Positions 15,801 to 23,876 of a DNA stretch of 48,438 nucleotides are shown here, piece by piece (the stretch's first letter is position 1; every line of letters starts with the position of its first letter). A program made the position numbers and the translations under genes. Below the pieces are notes generated by a model. It saw only the letters and a program-made list of their open reading frames with translations, did no database searches and was not told where the DNA came from. This stretch comes from a virus: IMG/VR virus record IMGVR_UViG_3300021961_000154, positions 1 to 48,438 of that record. One strand, 5' to 3'.

Positions 15801-18163
15801 TTCAGGCCACGGTTATGCTGCAGGTCAATAAACGACGTATCAAGTTTGGTTCCAGCTGCTTTACCAAACTTTTCTTGCATGAGAGCGTTGGCTTCTGCCG
15901 CCAACGCGTCGTTGTTTGTTTCTCGGCCAACGCGATATGCTTCCCGCAAATTTTCTTCAGTAGCGTAGGTGTCGTTGGTCACAGCCTCCAGCGCAACCAT
16001 TTGTTCTTGCTGCAGTGCATCTTCCGGCGCTGTACGTGCAGTTACTGCAGCTTGTTCTTTCTGATCACGGAGTTCTTCTTGCCGTGCAACACGGGCAGCG
16101 CGATCTTGCGCACGTTCCTCATCAGTCAGCAGAGAAAAAGCGGAGTCAGGAATGTCTAGCCCCAACAGCTGCTGCGTATCTTTAGTGATGATGCCGTTGT
16201 CAATCGCCCGTTGCTGTGTGGTCAGGAATGTACGCGTTTGCCCTTGACGGGGGCTGATTGCTTTCATTTCAGCATACAAAGCTTGCAACTTTTCAGAATC
16301 ATTTTTCTGTGTTGCTTTAGCAATTTCTTTTTGTATTTTGTCTAGCCGTTCTTTTTGTGCTGGAGTAAACGTAAATTCGTTCATAGCACGACGTTGCCCA
16401 GCAAGAATAGACTCCAGCGGTGCAGCTTTAAGTAACTGCTGCGCCTGCTCACTGGTTTCGTCCAACTGCATATCGGCAAAGCGCTGTTTGCGCTCAGCAT
16501 TCCAAGCGTCCCTAGCACGCTGCACTTTTTCTTTTGCCAGCGTATCTTGGTAGTTCAATATCTCTTGCGAAGCTTGATCTTGCGGCTGCGCGGCAAACAT
16601 GTCCGGCTGGAAGTACTGGCCTTGAACAGCCTCTGCTTCCTGCTCATACCGGGCACGCATCTGCTCCGGATCAAACAACCCACCCTGCCCAGTCGCTGCT
16701 TCTTGCTGAGTGCGGGCTTGCTGCAGCTTGGGGTAGAGCTTCTGAACGGTATCAAAGTCACCCTTGTCCGCAGCTTTCTGAACAGCCCGCTCTAGCGCTG
16801 CTACTTGCTTGGTCAAATCTTGCGGCCCTTGCACCGCAGTCTGCATATCTTCTTTGGTGAACCCAACATCCTTAGACTGCTTGGCCAACGCTGCAACAGC
16901 GTTCTTCAGAAAGTTGTACTGCGGCGTCAGCTTGGCAACCGTTGCCATGTCGCCTTTTTCCGTAGCTGCCTGCATCCTAGCGCCCAGATCATCAAACGCT
17001 TGACTGGCACGACGATAGGTATCCAACACACGCGGACGCGATTCTTCCTCTTCCCGTTTGGCTTGTTCAGCAGCTTCACGCTGCGCGGTCGTAGGCAGCG
17101 GGGTGTACGCCCCAGCCACTTCACCAAACAGATCAGGTTGCGTGCCGCTGGGCAGACCTTGAATTGTTTTCTGGCGCTCGGCAGCTTGTTCTTGCTGACG
17201 CTGTTGTTCCTGCTGAAGAATCTGTTCCTGTATGCGTCTGGCGTTATCCAGTTCGCTAATTTGTTCTTGTGCTTGGCCGCGTTGGCGGTATGCAAAACCA
17301 CCACCCATCGGACCCGTAGCCGCCACCGTGCCAGCAATGGTGTTGATGTACTCGCTCTTGGCTTTGTCATCGGTCAAGGACAGACCAGCTTGATAGCGCT
17401 CAGCAGCTGTCTCAAGGAGTTCGGTCGGCACTTCACTCAATACAGATTTGGCAGCGCCTGTGGCAACGGTACGCCCCGCGCTGCGAGCAGCCAGTTCTCT
17501 GGCAACAGCTTCACCCGCTTTTGAACCAGCCTTACCAAGCCCCAACGCAAACCGGTCAACAAGAAAGCCAAGCGGTGCGGTGGCAGCAGCGGTCAGCGCT
17601 GCTTTGCCGGGTTCCAGTTCTTCGGCGCGTTGCTTTTCCGCAGCCTGACGCTGCATGAACGAACCAAGTTGCTGCAGTCCATACGTACCAATACCTGCCG
17701 CCAAACCACCAATCGGGCCTGCTGCCGCCGTACCGTATGCACCCGCAGCCAGTGGACCAGCCATGCTTGGGGCGGTCTGCAGCACCTGTTCGCCAATGTA
17801 CGCTGGGACTTTACCCAGCATTGAACCAAGACCTTGCGTACGGTAGATGTCTTGCAGCTGCTCGACCGTTAGTCCTTGAGGGCGTTTAGCTTCTTCTGCA
17901 GCTTCGCGCTTAATGCTCTCCATCTGGCGTTGAGCGCCTTCAGTGTCTCCAATAGCCGCACGTGCACCCAGCCCAAGACCAGCCAACGACTCAAAGGGTT
18001 GCTCAATACCGCGCATGGCCGCACGACCCATGCGCTCAACAAATCCTTGGCCTTTGCCGTACAGTTCCGGAAACCGTTCTTTAGCGCGAGCAAGTGCTTC
18101 TTCATCCGACAAACCCTCCGGAACCCGAAAATACTTTTTATTTGGCAGCTCGATAAGGGGCAT
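9794..18163 (-). CDS. Giant (2789 aa) polyvalent internal virion-type protein with HELIGH zincin motif
   Basis: Probably an internal protein carried in the capsid and released into the host. The N-terminus has LPNKKYFRVPEGLSDEEALA, usual for large phage virion polyproteins. Residues about 100-290 contain Gly/Ala-rich hydrophobic stretches that might insert in membranes. Residues about 300-1650 are mostly charged helix and coiled coil with repeats. HELIGHYG at 1780-1787 is a zinc metalloprotease-like motif. The last 700 residues resemble the large polyvalent protein C-terminal domains (LPD38-like) in my recollection, with FFNAQIVGLHSLYQG and PIPFEFGILFKGLWEG. AGGAG precedes the ATG. A tape measure is less likely, since no long-tail genes are present. 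Confidence 0.85.
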   Translation of the reverse strand: MPLIELPNKKYFRVPEGLSDEEALARAKERFPELYGKGQGFVERMGRAAMRGIEQPFESLAGLGLGARAAIGDTEGAQRQMESIKREAAEEAKRPQGLTVEQLQDIYRTQGLGSMLGKVPAYIGEQVLQTAPSMAGPLAAGAYGTAAAGPIGGLAAGIGTYGLQQLGSFMQRQAAEKQRAEELEPGKAALTAAATAPLGFLVDRFALGLGKAGSKAGEAVARELAARSAGRTVATGAAKSVLSEVPTELLETAAERYQAGLSLTDDKAKSEYINTIAGTVAATGPMGGGFAYRQRGQAQEQISELDNARRIQEQILQQEQQRQQEQAAERQKTIQGLPSGTQPDLFGEVAGAYTPLPTTAQREAAEQAKREEEESRPRVLDTYRRASQAFDDLGARMQAATEKGDMATVAKLTPQYNFLKNAVAALAKQSKDVGFTKEDMQTAVQGPQDLTKQVAALERAVQKAADKGDFDTVQKLYPKLQQARTQQEAATGQGGLFDPEQMRARYEQEAEAVQGQYFQPDMFAAQPQDQASQEILNYQDTLAKEKVQRARDAWNAERKQRFADMQLDETSEQAQQLLKAAPLESILAGQRRAMNEFTFTPAQKERLDKIQKEIAKATQKNDSEKLQALYAEMKAISPRQGQTRTFLTTQQRAIDNGIITKDTQQLLGLDIPDSAFSLLTDEERAQDRAARVARQEELRDQKEQAAVTARTAPEDALQQEQMVALEAVTNDTYATEENLREAYRVGRETNNDALAAEANALMQEKFGKAAGTKLDTSFIDLQHNRGLNLNDKRQADAAIKALDARIAELEQQRKTEFPNLELTTENEAGQPVLTADGKRLVGVEASLSVLKQLREYAQQTQDPGLQKQRARYLADQQAKEREAALFDLANIIDSLRKGEFTGSTRKTARRKASGLIARIVDASIKEADYRRQEFDRPAATTDEKLKAAEAITTRLQTLVDHAKTRAVGKELELRTAIYEALKRRAPISEIRKIARELRALRRSKKDVVEAQQARLEELQTAINEAIARKAPASELKKLYDEMKALRPRQDVIKRGMTIANERTGELAGLRSFVADVTNKLAFPTKEAPKGRVVKGERPQLTLTPSPKETKPAVTAEQQQADIDQRIKEMRDEADTYANEQRRLQKQFETTDDLQKKKALLVEGQKYNSLLKELDGKVRRLLKQSKVGPRPGTADITDMFKLSSKDLAAQRTVYVEEQKQVVLQRLKDVKQKINEEIKTSRDVIAALEKARRGLLPDVADAGVSADVAAKYEKLSKEIEGQQALLEAISDPKYVATVAKADKKLQFAVDLLRRYEDMLRQATGAKRLTKLQSLIEQQESNAAEAVTERQDSLAEQLDKAVEPRVISKTTVTTETVRVKKAPKITGLSAVEKAIEDKKYEAYRLGVQLELNKKEAMRGAPPPARLSAAQRLLYSKRLDLLDQIDALVKKAPENAELAGIEKEIEEKKQEVHAIGAQLGLDKKQSMRGGATPAGLSATQRRLNSKRLDLLDQIDTLRSRTVITVPSKKTEVAGVAKEAQKPTATEKQQDAAQQLYNKLLARRRLVMASLKEDLTDSARKTRDAERKALNERIAKLEENAAARGYTLETTFRAPAAETLAAQAEAVRSGLAAAERKPISRSAPFKTGSEEQRAEKEQTRKRGRKAKTPEDFLTDPDVSEHDSMAAADYIKHGNIQGREASSADRGVDTKEAQAVADRVKAKLPEGINLVYAATPKQIPAAMMRGLEQQGMDPATLKGAVFPDGSVLVIGEHHKTVQDLEETFAHELIGHYGVDTVLGPKEMKALVDRLFAKGDKYVYELAEALGVYSQVSQTQQEAKDRGMSIEDQRMAVVREMIAHAAEGRRVAPGMVDRVKQFVKDIVSAVRGFFKRFGLDSLVKQDTKYIYNLIKQAERDLATSRLGVYTSPNGETAFRFGAAKMPAGFEKVQEFDQKIIAQGRGLADRIRSTGLLGAKVTYVDQLAAWEELAKNMGDRNAGMQMMYYFQKSLDLLPMASASAYVGNLKLSETQPGVYTIAAEKGPSLRSVDEKLKPLLKMGFNAEGANRLFTAYMASLRGEVEGYNKLQYSPDKIALIKDAVAAIRANKEVKAVLDDARADYNAYNKGLIDFLEQSGAITPAAAKEMRSKRDYIPYYRATRDGVLELFLDPAHPVKVGNLKDSPHLQKLVGGDEQILDYFTSSMQNTLLLTDMSLRNLAIKNAAFTMNKLGLVDARGKKYGIHNGPGPQAADVLRFKDKGEDKHIVLKTEGTAFEGIPVDLLAKGLEGVAITVPDWLKMLALPAKVLRKGVTLNPLYPYYQLFKDSLAMGATRGNSYSHTINVLSGMKNYVNSKKMMEELQGKGIVSGQMFTGNMEDVAQFRRQILKGQGPIHAAMAWQESRALSADAAVRKMLFDSYIKQGLNERDAEYMTITAMPYNRKGLSPGLRYLSHMIPFFNAQIVGLHSLYQGLRGKSLMEDKLQMKKKLWASGVLMGFSTLLYASMVGDEDWYKKMPLETRMRNWLIKLPDIEEPIAIPIPFEFGILFKGLWEGIYLGMFNSSPEGKKVREAVKNMLINTIPGGAMPVPTAALPLLELKANKSFFNDAPIESTRDLAVAPEQRFGDGTSELAKSLGETTGMSPKQIDHLIRGYTGPMGVAVAALVSAFTGSESAAAAPEKTLSKYPVLGQLFKNAEGNELVDLAMDTLKEAEQMNKTYARMMERGDTEKAQAYLEQNIDTIAKGKMAGKLVQVLGQFAAAERSIIADKEMTPIEKRDRIKELRQTRSRIAENFQQAAMSGG
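13625..14020 (-). repeat. 69-residue tandem duplication inside the giant gene
   Basis: Residues 1382-1444 and 1451-1513 are clear copies at a 69-residue (207-bp) offset. Both carry a charged start, an MRG centre and the shared SKRLDLLDQID end. The two DNA copies differ at many silent and replacement sites, so the duplication is not recent. Confidence 0.8.
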
Positions 18164-18172
18164 CCCTTACTC

Positions 18173-20020
18173 CTACTCAATGATGTCGCGGGGGTGTACT
18201 CTGGAGTCAGGTATCTGAATTGATGGCGCAGCTAGAGTTTTTATACCTTCACGTTCAGCCAATGTTGCTTCAATAGCGGTTGCTCGTTCACGCAACCGGG
18301 CACGTTGTGCTTGCGGCAAACTGATATCCGCCATTTGTATTTTTATAGACTCAAGCATAGAACGAAGGTTTTGACCACTTTGTTCAACACGACTTCTTTC
18401 CATTGCTGCGTCATGCCGCAAGTCATCACGACGCCCTTGACCAGCCAGCACACCAATATGTTGTCTACGCCAAGCAGCTTCTTGATCAGCAATATACCTT
18501 CTCATCTTTATAATTTCTTCGCCCTGCGTTTTTTCGTTCCACAGACCCTTTTCTTTCAGGTCAAGTTCACGTTGCTTAAACAGCTTTTCGGCTTCAAAAC
18601 GTGTAGCCTCAGCCGCCAATTTCTCAGCGTGTTGGAACATGTCAACAGCCATCTTGGAGTTACCTTGCGCCAGCTGTGCCTGTGCACCGAGCATGTTTAT
18701 CTCGGCTCCAATCATGGCTTTCTTGTCCTCACGGTCTTCTTTACCGTAGGCTTGGGTCAGCTCAGCAATCTGGCCCAGCGCAGAACCACGGGCAGCGCCC
18801 GAAGTAGTGCCTGACTGCAGCAATGCTTGCGCAGCCTTCAAGGCCATCACACCTTTACGTTCAGCACTGCGGGACTGTTTTTCTTCTGCCGTAGGCGTCA
18901 TCGTCCGCAACAGCTCAGTCATTTTGTCCATATACGGCTGAGTACTACCACTGATTTTGCGCATTGCACTTTCATAGCCGGTGTCGGCTGGAGCAGCACG
19001 CTCTGCGGCGGGGGCAAGCGTGGTAATACCAGTGGCAGGAGCAGCTTCCGTGGTGGCTGCTTTGTCAGTCATAAGATCAAGAGCGTCTGGCGTTGGTGCA
19101 GGATTGGCTTCCATTTGCACGGGAGCTTCAACACGAGGGCGTGCCGGACGCGTTGCTGGCTCGGGAGCCGAAGGAGCATTGCCAACAAGACGCGGGTCTA
19201 CGTAATTTTTGCCACGGTATCCGGGTTCAACAGCAGCTCGGCGTTGTACAGGTTTATCTGCAAGCGCTTCTTTTTCACGATCAGCCAACCCAGTCAAGTT
19301 TGCCAAATAGTCTGTAACATTTTGCGTTACACCGGTAGCTCTCATTACCGGCTCTGCAAGTCCGTATGACGTTAGGCCAACAGCAGCAGGACCAGCTAGG
19401 GGCGTTGCCGCTGTTAAAGCGCGTGCACCCAAACTACCTAAACCGCGCAGTCCAGCCATAGTTGCCGACTGACCAGATACCTGCGGAAAAAACCTAGACA
19501 GCGAACTGGCAGCACTTGGACCACCGGCAGCTTCTGCAGCCACCGCTTGTTCCGCAACAGACGCGGGGACCCCTTGAGCAGCAAACTGTGCAATCCTTTG
19601 ACGCGTTGCATCAATAACCCGTTGCCGAGAAACGTCTGGATCAAACGGAGTACGAAACAATTCACCTTGCGTACCACCCGTCTGAAAGTGGCGCACATCG
19701 CCACCCTCGGCAAACCCAGCCACACCACCATCCGGAATCGCTCCGGCTTGCTGAGCACCGGGAGCTTGAGCAATACCCATGTCTTCGGGCATCTGCGCTT
19801 GCTGCAGCATGCGGTCTTTAATGCTTGGTTGCTGTAGTTCCTGCTGGGCCTGCACGCCCTGCATGGCAGTCTTCTGTTGCATCCGTTGTTTCAGGACGGT
19901 CAATGCTGTGGGTTGATCTATCTCGCTGGGCTGACCACGCAAAATTGCCTGCAGCTGTGCAATAGGCAGACGCATCGCCAGTTGATACTGGGCCTCCGGG
20001 GATTTCATAGCGCCAATCAT
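18173..20020 (-). CDS. Putative internal virion protein, 615 aa
   Basis: Function unrecognised; judged an internal or ejected virion protein from position and composition. The first 90 residues are helical and Gln-rich. PDGGVAGFAEGGDVRHFQTGG occupies 96-116 and holds the shared aromatic-A-x-GG motif. Residues about 180-220 are Gly/Ala-rich and hydrophobic. A Pro/Ala-rich linker at about 270-340 precedes a long helical C-terminal half (to about 590) likely to form a coiled coil. The start codon overlaps the stop of the previous gene as TAATG, and the giant gene begins 10 nt downstream. Confidence 0.75.
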   Translation of the reverse strand: MIGAMKSPEAQYQLAMRLPIAQLQAILRGQPSEIDQPTALTVLKQRMQQKTAMQGVQAQQELQQPSIKDRMLQQAQMPEDMGIAQAPGAQQAGAIPDGGVAGFAEGGDVRHFQTGGTQGELFRTPFDPDVSRQRVIDATRQRIAQFAAQGVPASVAEQAVAAEAAGGPSAASSLSRFFPQVSGQSATMAGLRGLGSLGARALTAATPLAGPAAVGLTSYGLAEPVMRATGVTQNVTDYLANLTGLADREKEALADKPVQRRAAVEPGYRGKNYVDPRLVGNAPSAPEPATRPARPRVEAPVQMEANPAPTPDALDLMTDKAATTEAAPATGITTLAPAAERAAPADTGYESAMRKISGSTQPYMDKMTELLRTMTPTAEEKQSRSAERKGVMALKAAQALLQSGTTSGAARGSALGQIAELTQAYGKEDREDKKAMIGAEINMLGAQAQLAQGNSKMAVDMFQHAEKLAAEATRFEAEKLFKQRELDLKEKGLWNEKTQGEEIIKMRRYIADQEAAWRRQHIGVLAGQGRRDDLRHDAAMERSRVEQSGQNLRSMLESIKIQMADISLPQAQRARLRERATAIEATLAEREGIKTLAAPSIQIPDSRVHPRDIIE

Positions 20021-21114
20021 TACGCACCCTCCATCACTTGGTACAGCGCCAATTCAGCCAAACCGCTGCCCATGTCGTTCTTGACCACGCCGCCCTTCTT
20101 ATACGCTTTGATTGCCCCGCCTTCTTTGCTGCCTTTGAATAGGTTGGACAGACCGTACGCGCCAAGACCATAACCCATAATCTGGTTGGCCGCGCTGGGC
20201 GGTGCTTGGTAGATCGACTGGGACTGCTGCGTCAACGGCATGCCGCGCAGAATGTCTGACATGAAGCTGAGTTGCTTGTACGGGTAGTTCTGCTGGTTCA
20301 GGAAGTCCTGATACGCTTGGCTCAGATATTGTTGCTGCTGAGCTTGTTGTTGAGCGCCTGCTTGCTGCTGTGCAGCATTGATGCCCATAGCCTGCTGGTA
20401 TTGAGTTTGCCCAAGCTGACCCAGCGTAGCGGCAGCAGCGCCTGCTTGACCAAGCCCTTGCAATCCGAGGTTTGCACCAAACTGTTGTGCTTGTTGGGCG
20501 CGATCAAACGCATTCTGATAACCCTGACCAATCGCCTGATTCATGGCTATGTTCTTGTTGCGCTCGTTTTCAGCTTGCATCAGTGCTTGACGACTTCCGC
20601 CAAACGCACCAGCAGCAGTGGCCCGACCTTTTTCCATCTGACCGGTGATGTCGTACTGACGCTGCATTTCTTGCAGCTGGGGTTGCAGCGCATTCTGAAT
20701 GTAGGGTGACATGTACGCCTGTTGTGCGTACGGATTGGTTGCCTGCTGTTCGTAGTTACGTCCAGCCATCAAACTGCCAATACCCGTCGCACCAGCCAAA
20801 GCAGTGCCGGTATCAAGCTGACCAGATGGGGTAGCCTGCCCAAGGTTTTGGAACGCCTGTTGCTGCATCGGCGTGAACTCAGCAATCCGCTGCCCTTGGT
20901 ACTGTTGATAAGGGTTTTGACTGATGTCAGTTGTGGCTTGCGCCTTGCCAAGCAAAGTTTCAACGTATGGCTTAGCGTATTCAGGGATGCTGGTCTGCGT
21001 GACGTTTTGCGTCGTAGGAGCAGCTTGCTGTTGCTGTGGAGCAGGGCTATCGTTACCAAAGTGCAGTAAAAAAGCTTCGCCCGTCAGCAGTTTTGTGAAC
21101 CAACGAAAAATCAT
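20020..21114 (-). CDS. Gln/Ala-rich virion-associated protein, 364 aa
   Basis: Unrecognised as a named protein but of a type common in environmental podoviruses. It begins with a short aromatic segment (MIFRWFTKLL) and a poly-Gln patch. IPEYAKPYVETLLGKAQ near residues 40-60 and AAGAFGGSRQALMQAE near 170-190 follow. The remainder is rich in Q, A, G and Y and is probably helical. Near the C-terminus the chain turns basic with KEGGAIKAYKKGGVVK, where GG pairs fall at 332-333 and 341-342. ATGA overlaps with the preceding gene and TAATG with the following one suggest translational coupling. Confidence 0.75.
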   Translation of the reverse strand: MIFRWFTKLLTGEAFLLHFGNDSPAPQQQQAAPTTQNVTQTSIPEYAKPYVETLLGKAQATTDISQNPYQQYQGQRIAEFTPMQQQAFQNLGQATPSGQLDTGTALAGATGIGSLMAGRNYEQQATNPYAQQAYMSPYIQNALQPQLQEMQRQYDITGQMEKGRATAAGAFGGSRQALMQAENERNKNIAMNQAIGQGYQNAFDRAQQAQQFGANLGLQGLGQAGAAAATLGQLGQTQYQQAMGINAAQQQAGAQQQAQQQQYLSQAYQDFLNQQNYPYKQLSFMSDILRGMPLTQQSQSIYQAPPSAANQIMGYGLGAYGLSNLFKGSKEGGAIKAYKKGGVVKNDMGSGLAELALYQVMEGA

Positions 21115-21557
21115 TTCAGCACCTCGGCTTTGTAATCGGCGTAGCGCTCAGCCACGACCGCTTTCCACATTTCAGGCAATACCTCTTTGGCCTTCTCAGG
21201 TCCAACACAAACATGCACAGCGTAAGCAATGATGTTGCCTGCTGCGTAGCGAAGCGTGTGGGCAATCTCTAGCCCGTGTTCATCTTTGTCCTGCTCAAAC
21301 TTGTTGGCTGTTTGGTACGCCGATACCACCGTCAACCACATCGGCAACACTGCTTGCTGAATCTGCTGGTAGAACGGATTCGCTGGCATGTACGCCAGAC
21401 AAATCAAGAACGCATTGTTTATGTCGTCTTGCGATACAGGCTTGTCCCTATCAATCAAGTCATCCCACGTATGCGCCAAGTCCACAAACATACGGTAGAG
21501 ATTCAGTGCATCCTGATTGCCGCCAAACCATTCCAGTTTTCCTTGGCTATCAATCAT
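21111..21557 (-). CDS. Hypothetical 148-aa protein in the internal-protein block
   Basis: A compact, mostly helical protein with many aromatic residues, for example LYRMFVDLAHTWDDLIDRD near the N-terminus and AVLPMWLTVVSAYQTANKFE in the middle. No transmembrane segment is evident and no family is recognised. Its ATG overlaps the preceding TGA, and its own end overlaps the next start. Tight coupling to virion genes on both sides suggests a structural or assembly role. Confidence 0.72.
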   Translation of the reverse strand: MIDSQGKLEWFGGNQDALNLYRMFVDLAHTWDDLIDRDKPVSQDDINNAFLICLAYMPANPFYQQIQQAVLPMWLTVVSAYQTANKFEQDKDEHGLEIAHTLRYAAGNIIAYAVHVCVGPEKAKEVLPEMWKAVVAERYADYKAEVLK

Positions 21558-22927
21558 GCAGGCATAAGCCTTTCAGCGTTGATTTGTTTGCCTTGCTTGG
21601 GATTGCCCGTTCGTGCTTTTCGGACTCGATCCATCATGGTGTACAGCCTCTTTGCACCTGCATCGGTCGAACCATTGCCAAGGTGAGACACCACATCAGC
21701 CGGAATTACAAACTCACCATCCGCCAGTGCAGCGCGTTGTGGGGTTTCGCCTTTGATCACCGCCGGAATATCGTCGGACATACCGTCTCCCGGCCCACGC
21801 AGAAGCTTACCACCAGCAGCGTATTCAGGCAGGGCGGCAATGCCTCCAGCAGCCATGCCCTCCGCGCCCGTGAACGGGTTGATCTTCGGGCCATAGCCGT
21901 CCACCACCTCTTGGGAATTTGTGGCTGGCAGGGTGGCGTAGGAGGACTTGCTGATGTTGGAGCCGGGGTAGTTCTGGCTCAGGTCGAGCGGCAACGACGG
22001 TGAGGGCACTTGTCCGCCAGCGGCAGCGGCATAGATAGGTTGTGCGGTGTATCCCTGCCCGGTGAAATACGGTACTTTTGAGAAACCAAATTGTGAAACT
22101 TGTCGTTGGGCTTCGGGGTCTACCTGTCCGACAGTGTACTGATAGGGACGGATGTTGCCTTTGTTTTGGGCGGCTGCGTTGGGAGCCAACGTATTTTGCT
22201 TCAACATGTCCGGAATAAACGGGGAAGCAATTGTTGCTACTCCTCCAAGACCAACTTGCCCGTATAGATTTTTTGCTGCCGCAACCGGATCAGACACAAA
22301 CTGCCCCAAACCTCTAGCCGCTGCTTGCTGCGGTGAAGTATTAGCTAACGCTGCTTCAGACGTTCTTGCCAGTTCAGCCACTTTGGGGGCACTAAATTCC
22401 GTAGTACCTAGCTGGACATCGACCGGTCCAGTCAAAGTATCAACTCCGCCAATAGTTTCGTACCCTTGCAGGGGGTTAAACCGCAGCGCATTGCTCATAG
22501 CTTGGGGGGACGCAACAGCTTCAGGACCAATCAGTTTAGCCACTTCGCTGCTCTGAACTTCGTTGAGGCCCATGTTGGCCAGTCCTTGGCCAAGACCAAA
22601 CCCACCGTACGCACCCAGTCCGGCCATGAGTCCTTTTTGCAAACTGCCAGACGATACCGCGCCCAAACCGCCAACCAGAGCAGCCGCACCAAGGCCAGAT
22701 TCCACAAGACCAAATCCAGCCGGTCCAAGGGCAAACCCAGCGGCAATGGGTAGCAGCTTGTCAAGAAACCCAGCCTCCGGCAGACCGGTCTTGGGGTTGA
22801 TGGTCAGGGAGCCGCCGTGGGCCATAGCCAATGCTTGAAGGCCATGCACTTCGCGGGGGGTCATATGGACGAGCATCTTGTCGTTGCCCCGCCCGAGCGA
22901 GGCCAAACCTTGGGCTACATGCTGCAT
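21554..22927 (-). CDS. Virion-associated protein with GPGDGMSDDIPA C-terminal module
   Basis: A 457-residue protein. The start at 22927 was chosen because GGAGG lies five bases upstream of that ATG. The N-terminal third has Gly/Ala-rich hydrophobic helices (residues about 60-130). The C-terminal 97 residues contain MAAGGIAALPEYAAGGKLL, then GPGDGMSDDIPAVI, LADGEFVIPADVVSHLG and NGSTDAGAKRLYTMMDRVRK. I recall this last block as strongly conserved in environmental phage proteins, of unknown function. It sits between the tail hub genes and the internal proteins, consistent with a tail-tip or ejected protein. Confidence 0.78.
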   Translation of the reverse strand: MQHVAQGLASLGRGNDKMLVHMTPREVHGLQALAMAHGGSLTINPKTGLPEAGFLDKLLPIAAGFALGPAGFGLVESGLGAAALVGGLGAVSSGSLQKGLMAGLGAYGGFGLGQGLANMGLNEVQSSEVAKLIGPEAVASPQAMSNALRFNPLQGYETIGGVDTLTGPVDVQLGTTEFSAPKVAELARTSEAALANTSPQQAAARGLGQFVSDPVAAAKNLYGQVGLGGVATIASPFIPDMLKQNTLAPNAAAQNKGNIRPYQYTVGQVDPEAQRQVSQFGFSKVPYFTGQGYTAQPIYAAAAGGQVPSPSLPLDLSQNYPGSNISKSSYATLPATNSQEVVDGYGPKINPFTGAEGMAAGGIAALPEYAAGGKLLRGPGDGMSDDIPAVIKGETPQRAALADGEFVIPADVVSHLGNGSTDAGAKRLYTMMDRVRKARTGNPKQGKQINAERLMPA

Positions 22928-22961
22928 AACAGCCTCCAAACGGCGAATTTTGTCAATAATA

Positions 22962-23876
22962 TCATGTGGGTAGAGCAGACACAAAGGACAGCGTGGCTAT
23001 GACGGACGCTGTGGAAGGACGGGTTGGACCGGTGGTTGCGGCGTAATACTGAAGGGAAACTGTGTCCAAAGTTGCCGACCACCACAGCTCTACAAACTCA
23101 TTGGCTTGCAGTTCAACGAAGTAATTCCAGCCAACAATTTCATGCGCCTCTTCCCCAGCGCTGGCGCTCTTTCGGGCAGGAATAGAGACATAACCCGACG
23201 AACCTACGATGTCTGTTCCGTTACCCGTTGAACCCTTGCGAAGCCAGATACTCATGTCTTGTAAAGCGTTATCTGTATTTTGGAACTGCCCAGACCACTG
23301 CAAGTTGTAGATGCCGGGGTTCTCCACCGCAATTTTAGATTGGACGGTTCCGGTGATAGTCAGGCTGGTTTGTTCTTGAGAGACGCTGACAACATATGAG
23401 CCGACACCGCCAGCCGTGCCAGAGGTCTGTGAAACAACTTTTGTTCCAGCCGTAATCGACCCGCCGGTTAGCGTCATGCCAAGGTAGATCGTGCCAGAGG
23501 TGACCGCAGTAACAGTCAGTACAGTTCCAGCACCGGGAGGTGTGCCATCGTCAATCGTGCCCGTGAACACCGCTGTGTGTGAACCAAGACTTACCCCGTT
23601 TGCATAATCAGTGGTATCAAAGCGCATGACCTGCGCGGTGTTTGATGGGATTGTCTGGTCAGTTTGATCTTGAAACGCCCCGTACGGAAACCGGATGAAC
23701 TTGCCTCCACCAGCACCAGACCCAAGCAGAGTCTGCATGGCGTTATCAAGCTCGTTGAAATAGATACGAAGCTGATTATTGAGCTGATCCTGATAGCGTT
23801 GCTCATACTCCGTCGTTGCCACCGCAAGGTTGGGAGCCTTTGGCGGGCGCAGATAGTTGGTAATGATCGTAGCCAT
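22962..23876 (-). CDS. Tail-associated structural protein, 304 aa
   Basis: N-terminal residues 1-60 are helical and probably a trimerisation or attachment segment (EYEQRYQDQLNNQLRIYFNE). Residues about 100-175 form a Thr/Gly/Val-rich beta module (TVLTVTAVTSGTIYLGMTL) of a kind repeated in many phage adhesion and structural proteins. The C-terminal 120 residues are a beta-rich domain with WLRKGSTGNGTDIVGSSGYV. It starts as the hub gene ends (shared base 23876), so it is probably a tail component partnered with the hub. Confidence 0.72.
   Translation of the reverse strand: MATIITNYLRPPKAPNLAVATTEYEQRYQDQLNNQLRIYFNELDNAMQTLLGSGAGGGKFIRFPYGAFQDQTDQTIPSNTAQVMRFDTTDYANGVSLGSHTAVFTGTIDDGTPPGAGTVLTVTAVTSGTIYLGMTLTGGSITAGTKVVSQTSGTAGGVGSYVVSVSQEQTSLTITGTVQSKIAVENPGIYNLQWSGQFQNTDNALQDMSIWLRKGSTGNGTDIVGSSGYVSIPARKSASAGEEAHEIVGWNYFVELQANEFVELWWSATLDTVSLQYYAATTGPTRPSTASVIATLSFVSALPT

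Noticed and set aside
9794-18163. Tape-measure protein reading of the giant gene
   Set aside because: Length alone fits, but no tail tube, sheath or baseplate genes are present, the C-terminus resembles large polyvalent proteins and its neighbours are internal virion-type proteins.
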